From positions 73,447,618-73,511,617 of the forward strand of contig NC_054537.1 in the NCBI RefSeq assembly GCF_017654505.1: a stretch of 64,000 bases of DNA, given 5' to 3'. The notes below the pieces were generated by a model that saw nothing but the letters and a program-made list of their open reading frames with translations, did not search any database and was not told the DNA's origin. Position numbers and translations under genes: made by a program. This stretch comes from Polyodon spathula. Taxonomy: Eukaryota; Chordata; Actinopteri; Acipenseriformes; Polyodontidae. Each line of letters opens with the position of its first letter. Position 1 is the first letter of the stretch. Of this stretch, positions 58,244-64,000 are shown piece after piece.

Positions 58244-60149
58244 CCAGGCTTTAGGGTAACAAACTTCTTAAATATGGAAAAAAAAAAAAAAAAAAAAAAA
58301 AGCTATTTAAAAATAAATAAAAAAATAAAAAAAGCAGCTTTAAAACTCACTCCAGCTACCAAATCACAAACCAATCGTGAACACAATAAACGTGAGCAAC
58401 AGCTCTAAGCCCCCTTGGAACTATACCTTAACATCACCTTTCCACAGTCTGAGAAACTCTTTACTTATGCCTTATGTGATCCCATGATGTAACATTTTTG
58501 TATGAGTATCGAATGCAAACTCCACGGCCTTCCATGCTGAGCAAGTGGAAAGCATGTAGAGCGCTGCCTTGTGATTTTGAACAGTGGTTTCAAATCGCAG
58601 GTTGTGTTATTGTCATTAACAACGGACACCTAACCAGTCAGATTTACTGGACCACTGAAGCATAACGTAGTGATTACCCTTTATCCTGTATTTCACTTTG
58701 CAAATTCTGGATATATCCGATACATCTCAGAGAGTTATTTTCATGAATAAATAAAAGAAAAATAACTATAAAACAAATACATGTCAGCTGTAGGGCAGAA
58801 ATGTACTTCCAAATCTAGTTTAAAAAACAAAAGCATATTATATATTTTAGACTGACATTTTGTCTAAAAGCTACCCAGAGCTGCAGGCAACAAAAGAGTA
58901 GTTTTAGCCAGAATTGCTTTTGGGTAAAATCATAGTAAAACACCACTAAAGCAAGTTACAAACATTATTAATGTTCTCTAATTTTTATATATGATAAACC
59001 GAAGCAAGGGCATTTCTCTTGCGTCAGACATTGTTCCCCTTAATGTCTTAAAAAGTATAAAGGTTTAATCTTTTTTGGTAGCAAAAAACTTTAGTTTTGT
59101 TAATGTACAATACATGCAACTTGAAAGTAGTGCGATTCACACTAGCCAATACCACCATTATATTGTTTTCCTGCAGCTTTCACTATCTGCACTGTATTTT
59201 CACGCTGCGCTCCTGCACATTTCCTCCCACTCTAAAGTGACCTTCAATCACATGTCATGGTACTTTTATGACACAGCATTTTTATGATAGCAACAGTCAA
59301 CAACAGAAACAGTTCAACAAAAACTTATCCATTTATTGTAACTATCAATATGAACAAACATAAATAAACAACTAATGCCGTCTACAATTCCTCATACTTG
59401 TGACAGGTTTTCAACATTTGACTCAACCAACAATATGACATGATATGTTTTTATCTTTATCATCGATTGTATTATACCCAATAATTGACTGTATACATGT
59501 ACTTTTACATTTGTAAGTGGTCTGGATTTCCTCCAAGTAGGTGAAAGGATCAGTTAATACTGGTCACATTTTTCTTTTGTGCTGCTGAGGCATTTTGCAC
59601 GTTTGTGAAACAGCAGTTGCAATATCAGGCTTTTACACTTTAGTATGGGGAATCAAATTACAAGTGGTCTCATTAATATTAAGCTTGCACATTTAAATTA
59701 CTTTGATGATTTTATTTAGTAGGAATGTGCTTTTCGTACATTTTTCTGAACTTTTAAATGCTATGCAGGTGTCAGCGTTTAAACCACATCTACATACACA
59801 CACTGTTTATATTACCCGTTCCCTTAAACTGCTTATATCGTTCGGGGTTCTGACCAAGTTTTTTCCTTGCTACTAAATTTTTTAATTAATTAGTTTGTTG
59901 TTGTGCTCGGTCCGGTCGCAGAGCTTCCGCCAGCTGGCTCGTTTCATCTTAGAGGGGCAGGCTGAGGGAACAACAGCGTGTTCTTACAGGGGCAGCAATC
60001 CCCCAAGGATTGCCTCTCAGCCACTGAGAGCAGGAAAGCCAACACACCCTCTTCCCCACCTCTCCATGTCACTGCTATGACGGACAGATCTACGAGGCGG
60101 CTGCCTCCTTCCTGGAGTACCACGCATGTGTCAAACAGTCAGCACAGAT

Positions 60150-61262
60150 CACCCGTTAGAGTATGGCATGGTTTATTCAGATTTCCAGAAAGCTTCTGAC
60201 AAAGTCCTGCATAAATGATTAATTAACGCAGTAGGGATTCAAGGAAATACATACACATGGATTAGGGAGTGATTAACATGTAGAAAACAGAAAGTACTGA
60301 TTAGAGGCGAAACCTCAAAATGGAGTGAGGTAACCAGTGGAGTACCACAGGGATCAGTATTAGTTCCTCTGCTCTTCCTAATCTACATTAATGACTTAGA
60401 TTCTGGTATACAAACTTGTTACATTTGCAGATGACAAAAAAAGGAGGAATGGCAAACACCATTGCAGCAGTAAAGGTCATTCAAAATGATCTAGACAACA
60501 CTGGGCAGACACATGGCAAATGACATTTAACACAGAAAAGTGTAAGGTACTGCATGCAGGCAATAAAACTGTGCATTATAAATACCATATGGGAGATACT
60601 GAAATTGAAGGAGGAATCTATGAAAAAGATCAAGGAGTTCATGTTGACTCAAATGCCTTAATCTAGACAATGCGGGGAAGCTATAAAAAAGCCAACAAAA
60701 TGCTTGGATATATAGTGAAAAGTGTTAAATTTAAATAAAGGGAAGTAATGTTAAAACTTTACAATGCAACAAAAACCTCATCTAGAATATTGTGTTCAGT
60801 TCTAGTCACCTTGCTACAAAAAGGATATTGCTGCTCTAGAAAAGAGTGCAAAGGCATGTCATATGCAGACAGGCTAAAATAATTTAATCTATTCAGTCCT
60901 GAACAAAGACGCAATCTGATTCAAGCATTTAAAATTCTAAAAGGTTATTGACAATTTCGACCCCAGGGACTTTTTTCACCTGAAAAAAGAAACAAGGACC
61001 AGGGGTCACAAATAAAGATTAGATAAAGGGGCATTCAGAACAGAAAATAGGAGGCACTTTTTAAATTTTAATTTATAATTTTTTTTACACAAAAAATTGT
61101 GGGAGTCTGGAACCAACTCCTCATTAAATGTTGTTGAAGCTGACACCTCAGGATCCTTCAAGAAGCTGATTGATGAGATGCTGGGATCAATAAGCTACTA
61201 ACAACCAAACGAGTAAGATGGGCCGAATGGCCTCCTCTCGTTTGTAACCTTTCTTATGTTCT
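60150..61262 (+). mobile_element. CR1-like LINE, 5'-truncated, heavily mutated
   Basis: Plus-strand copy of the family seen at 57052-58125. It reads YSDFQKASDKVLHK near 60178, then NTYTWIRE, TCRKQKVLIRGETSKWSEVT and SGVPQGSVLVPLLF continuing with LIYINDLDSG. It ends with the family's 3' terminus, gtttgtaacctttcttatgttcttaa, at 61262. Numerous stops, small deletions and frameshifts (the FADD motif is out of frame) show it is older than the 57052 copy. Confidence 0.9.
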
Positions 61263-62811
61263 TAAAATATGCTCAGCAATTGTCAAAACACAAAGCCATT
61301 ATGTTTTTATACATAATTAAGACTGTAGTATTTGTGTTGGTTTCACAATATGAAAGGACCACACTAAGACCTTCTGAACTCGATTCATTTAATACCACAT
61401 TTTCATCTGCAATCTCAACAATGACCCTAGAGTACAACCTTGTGTGACCAAATGCAGAGCACATTTACAGCTAAACTAGTGCATTTTACACAGTATTAAG
61501 CAATAACCTTATTAAAGCACACACAAAACATACTATTACCCAGTGTCTATAGGGAATACTCAATACATCAGCAGGCATTGCTGAATTGTGAAGTATGAAT
61601 TTGGTTTTTCATTTCGGGTTTGTTGCCTCAAGCACAGTAAGACTTGAAATGTTTAGTCAGCTGTCAAATTCAGTGTTAAAAATCTGCTGACGAGCACCTA
61701 AAACCTTGTTGAAAAAGGGTGTGAATAGAAAGCCCCTAATACTAGGAATTAAATTTCTGTCAGTTACATGTACAAGGCTGACTAAGTCTTATGAATGCAG
61801 TTTTCAATGACGTTGATAAATGGGTCACTTTGTGAAAAGGGGTTACCATTGTGTGATGTTACGGCCTTATTTTTTTAAATGTAGAATTGAACGAAGTTAA
61901 TATGCTAATGACAACATTGTAACCCTATGATAAATCATGGTATCGATACTGTGGAAAATGAGCACAATGTTTCTTGAATTGCACGTGTGCCAGGGTCACA
62001 AAAAAAAAAAATTAAATAATTATAAAATGTTAATAAAATGTCAATAAGTCTACAATAGACATTATATTGTTTAACAGTTAACATATTAGCAACAATAAAC
62101 TATATTTAGACTAATATTTTAGACTTATAAATTCTGCTTAATACATTTTTAAAAGAGGCTTTCTTAAATCTACAGTAATGATAAAGTTCATTATCACACT
62201 GTTAAGGCCGTTTTACACTCTATCGCAAGACTGTCGCTCGACTGAAAACCCTGAAAAGACTGTCATAGGCTGTATAAGGTTTACTGTCAACTGTTGTCAA
62301 TGGGTATATGTTGTTTTTGTATTTTATTTTCTAACTGCAGTCTGTGTATGCCATGCACCAACACGTCAAGAAAAGAGTCTTTACAATGAAGGTGTGATCT
62401 GGTGTTCCACCACAGTTTCATGTGGAAAAACGGAGGAAGCACAAGGCATTTCTATCCTTGCAATACATTTACTGTATGTAGTAGGTCTGGGCACGATATA
62501 ATCGACGGCACCGACGACAGTTTCCATACTGCCCAACCCGCTTATCCAAATTTAAAAAACTTGCGGCAAAAGTTACCTCCGTGCCCTCCGTCATTGCCGC
62601 CGGTGTCCGTCACCAGCACGTGATCCACAACCCATTCACAAACTTGCTCAACGTCAGCTGACCCGTTCTGTCACAATTCAATTCTCTCGTCTAATCTCAT
62701 CGTGCGAGAAAATTACTTTTTATGGCAAAAAATTCAGTGTAGAAAACAATTTATTGACAATCATTAAGTGCCACAGTAATAATGCTACTGTATTTTAGTA
62801 CCAGTAGTTTC

Positions 62812-62965
62812 ATTCCTATAGCATAAAACAAGGCAGGCGGCAAATGAGACTGAGCCACCTGTGAGTTGGAGAAAGGAGAGATGGAGGGAGAATGAAGCAA
62901 GATGACAGTTTAACTAATGAAAATACCTATTAACAATGTACTGTAAACTATCACTTGCCATTTCT
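62812..62965 (-). repeat. Unclassified interspersed repeat, copy 3 (partial, inverted)
   Basis: The reverse complement contains ggcaagtgatag, 'atcttgcttcattctccc', 'ctttctccaactcacag' and 'tggctcagtctcattt', as in 38747-39045 and 45407-45690. About half of the repeat is present. Confidence 0.75.
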
Positions 62966-62989
62966 ACCATGCTTACACTGCTTGTTTCG

Positions 62990-63300
62990 GAAATAAAAAA
63001 ACATGATGGTCGCAAATTAGAACAGAGATGGAGGGAATTTCTAATTCTTAATGGTGTAGCTGAGAAGTTTCAGTCTGGATTCTGTGCTACACATAGAACC
63101 GAGGCAGCTCTTGTCAGAGTTGTAAATGATCTTCTGATAAGCTCTGACTTGGGCTTTCCATCAGTTTTAATTCTCTTAGATTAGGTGCTGCCTTTGATAC
63201 TGTAGACCACTCCATCTTATTGAACAGCCTTGAAAACACAGGTAGGACTGTCTGGCGCTGTGTCCTATCCTGGCTCAAATCTTTCCGAAAGATTTCCATT
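62990..63300 (+). pseudogene. L2/Rex1-like reverse transcriptase fragment
   Basis: The plus strand reads AEKFQSGFCATHRTEAALVR followed by VVNDLLISSDLGFPSVLILLD, a stop, and then GAAFDTVDHSILLNSLE and RCVLSWLKSF. This matches the 'FQSGFR..HSTETALl.v.ND...' and 'LDLSAAFDTVDH.iLl..L' region, including the first catalytic Asp, of L2-type reverse transcriptases. One stop replaces the residue after LLD. No other domain is found on either side. Confidence 0.85.
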
Positions 63301-63712
63301 TGTCTCTATTGGGGAGGAAAAATCTAGTTATTTGCAGGAGTTACTGACCCTGCATCATCCAAAATGCATTCGGAGATCAAAGGTTGCAGGGCTGCTGGTT
63401 TCAACAAAATATATATATATAAAATCTACAATATTTTATTTAATAAGCAACTACCGTATTTATCTTGAACCATTATCATAACTGTGGTTTTTGGGCTTTA
63501 AAAGTGTAATTCGGTGTAACCGCCCGAAAGCTTATACATGCAAATAAAATTATTAAAAAAAATATCAAACTCAGAATAAAACAATTAATACAATACATAG
63601 GGATAATTCTTCTAGTGTATTTTGATACATGGAGAAGGTTTTTACTAGAAACACTTTTGTCTGAGAAATTGATGTCGTCCAATGGTGTAACTGACATGAA
63701 AGAGACAACTTA

Positions 63713-64000
63713 AGAACATAAGAAAGTTTACAAACGAGAGGAGGCCATTCGGCCCATCTTGCTCGTTTGGTTGTTAGTAGCTTATTGATCCCAAAATCTC
63801 ATCAAGCAGCTTCTTGAAGGATCCCAGGGTGTCAGCTTCAACAACATTACTGGGGAGTTGATTCCAGACCCTCACAATTCTCTGTGTAAAAAAGTGTCTC
63901 CTATTTTCTGTTCTGAATGCCCCTTTTTCTAAACTCCATTTGTGACCCCTGGTCCTTGTTTCTTTTTTCAGGCTGAAAAAGTCCCTTGCGTCGACACTGT
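63713..64000 (-). mobile_element. CR1-like LINE, 3' end, continues past the window
   Basis: Starts at agaacataagaaagtttaca and follows the 57052 copy almost base for base to the end of the window (ggtgtcagcttcaacaacat, gcccctttttctaaactcc). It has a few extra bases (tgtaaaaaagtg) that the 57052 copy lacks. Coding sequence for the C-terminus of the reverse transcriptase lies on the minus strand. Confidence 0.92.

Larger units (their letters stand above)
54324..64000 (-). other. ctdp1: CTDP1 intron (at least 9.7 kb), upstream exons not seen
   Basis: The exon carrying the first half of the BRCT domain should come next on the minus strand. I did not find a segment resembling it up to 64000. The interval holds CR1 and L2 LINE copies and an unidentified ORF (55235-55489). 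The spans 54324-55180, 55500-57040, 58250-60140 and 61270-62800 contain nothing that I can assign. Confidence 0.65.

Noticed and set aside
58500..58680. Degenerate tRNA-derived SINE
   Set aside because: A B-box-like ggtttcaaatcgc is present, but no convincing A box or shared body with other copies.

Overview
The window is AT-rich vertebrate DNA, almost certainly from a ray-finned fish. It carries one host gene broken into widely spaced exons, set in a dense mosaic of fish-type transposons: CR1- and L2-like LINEs, Penelope-like and DIRS-like retroelements, Tc1/mariner, hAT and Harbinger DNA transposons, tRNA-derived SINEs and long TA/CA microsatellites. The CR1-like family and the long repeat-filled introns would fit an early-branching fish such as a sturgeon or paddlefish, but that is only an impression. 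There is no sign of prokaryotic genes, operons or CRISPR arrays.

The host gene is CTDP1 (FCP1, the RNA polymerase II CTD phosphatase) on the minus strand. Four consecutive exons are supported by splice sites, matching codon phases and protein similarity: 54182-54323 (C-terminal part of the BRCT domain), 51849-52079, 42371-42533 and 5293-5468 (acidic C-terminal region). The exons coding for the phosphatase domain and the first half of the BRCT domain should lie beyond 64000. The last coding exon was not found and is probably below position 1. Introns are about 2.1 kb, 9.3 kb and 36.9 kb.

Layout: 1-5292 is intron or 3' flank with one CR1 tail. 5469-42370 is the giant intron. It holds a LINE relic, a Tc1 element, a Penelope relic, a long foldback repeat, two copies of one hAT-like family (one with a perfect 8-bp target duplication), DIRS recombinase relics, a Harbinger transposase relic, a Harbinger MITE that keeps a small N-terminal ORF, a hAT MITE, SINEs and long TA tracts. 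42534-51848 holds a Penelope-like element, a hAT element with a SINE tail inside it, and two Tc1-like elements side by side in microsatellites. 52080-54181 holds a palindromic MITE and an unexplained 138-codon ORF followed by a polyadenylation signal. 54324-64000 holds two long CR1-like LINE copies in opposite orientation, a third CR1 tail at the edge, and an L2-like fragment.

Apart from CTDP1, nearly all recognisable coding sequence belongs to mobile elements and almost all of it is broken by stops, frameshifts or lost catalytic residues. I found no coherent new multigene system. The most interesting items are the unidentified ORF at 52894-53310, the palindromic ends of the Penelope-like family, the long foldback at 20138-20424, and the CCAAT-box cluster at 18690-18800.
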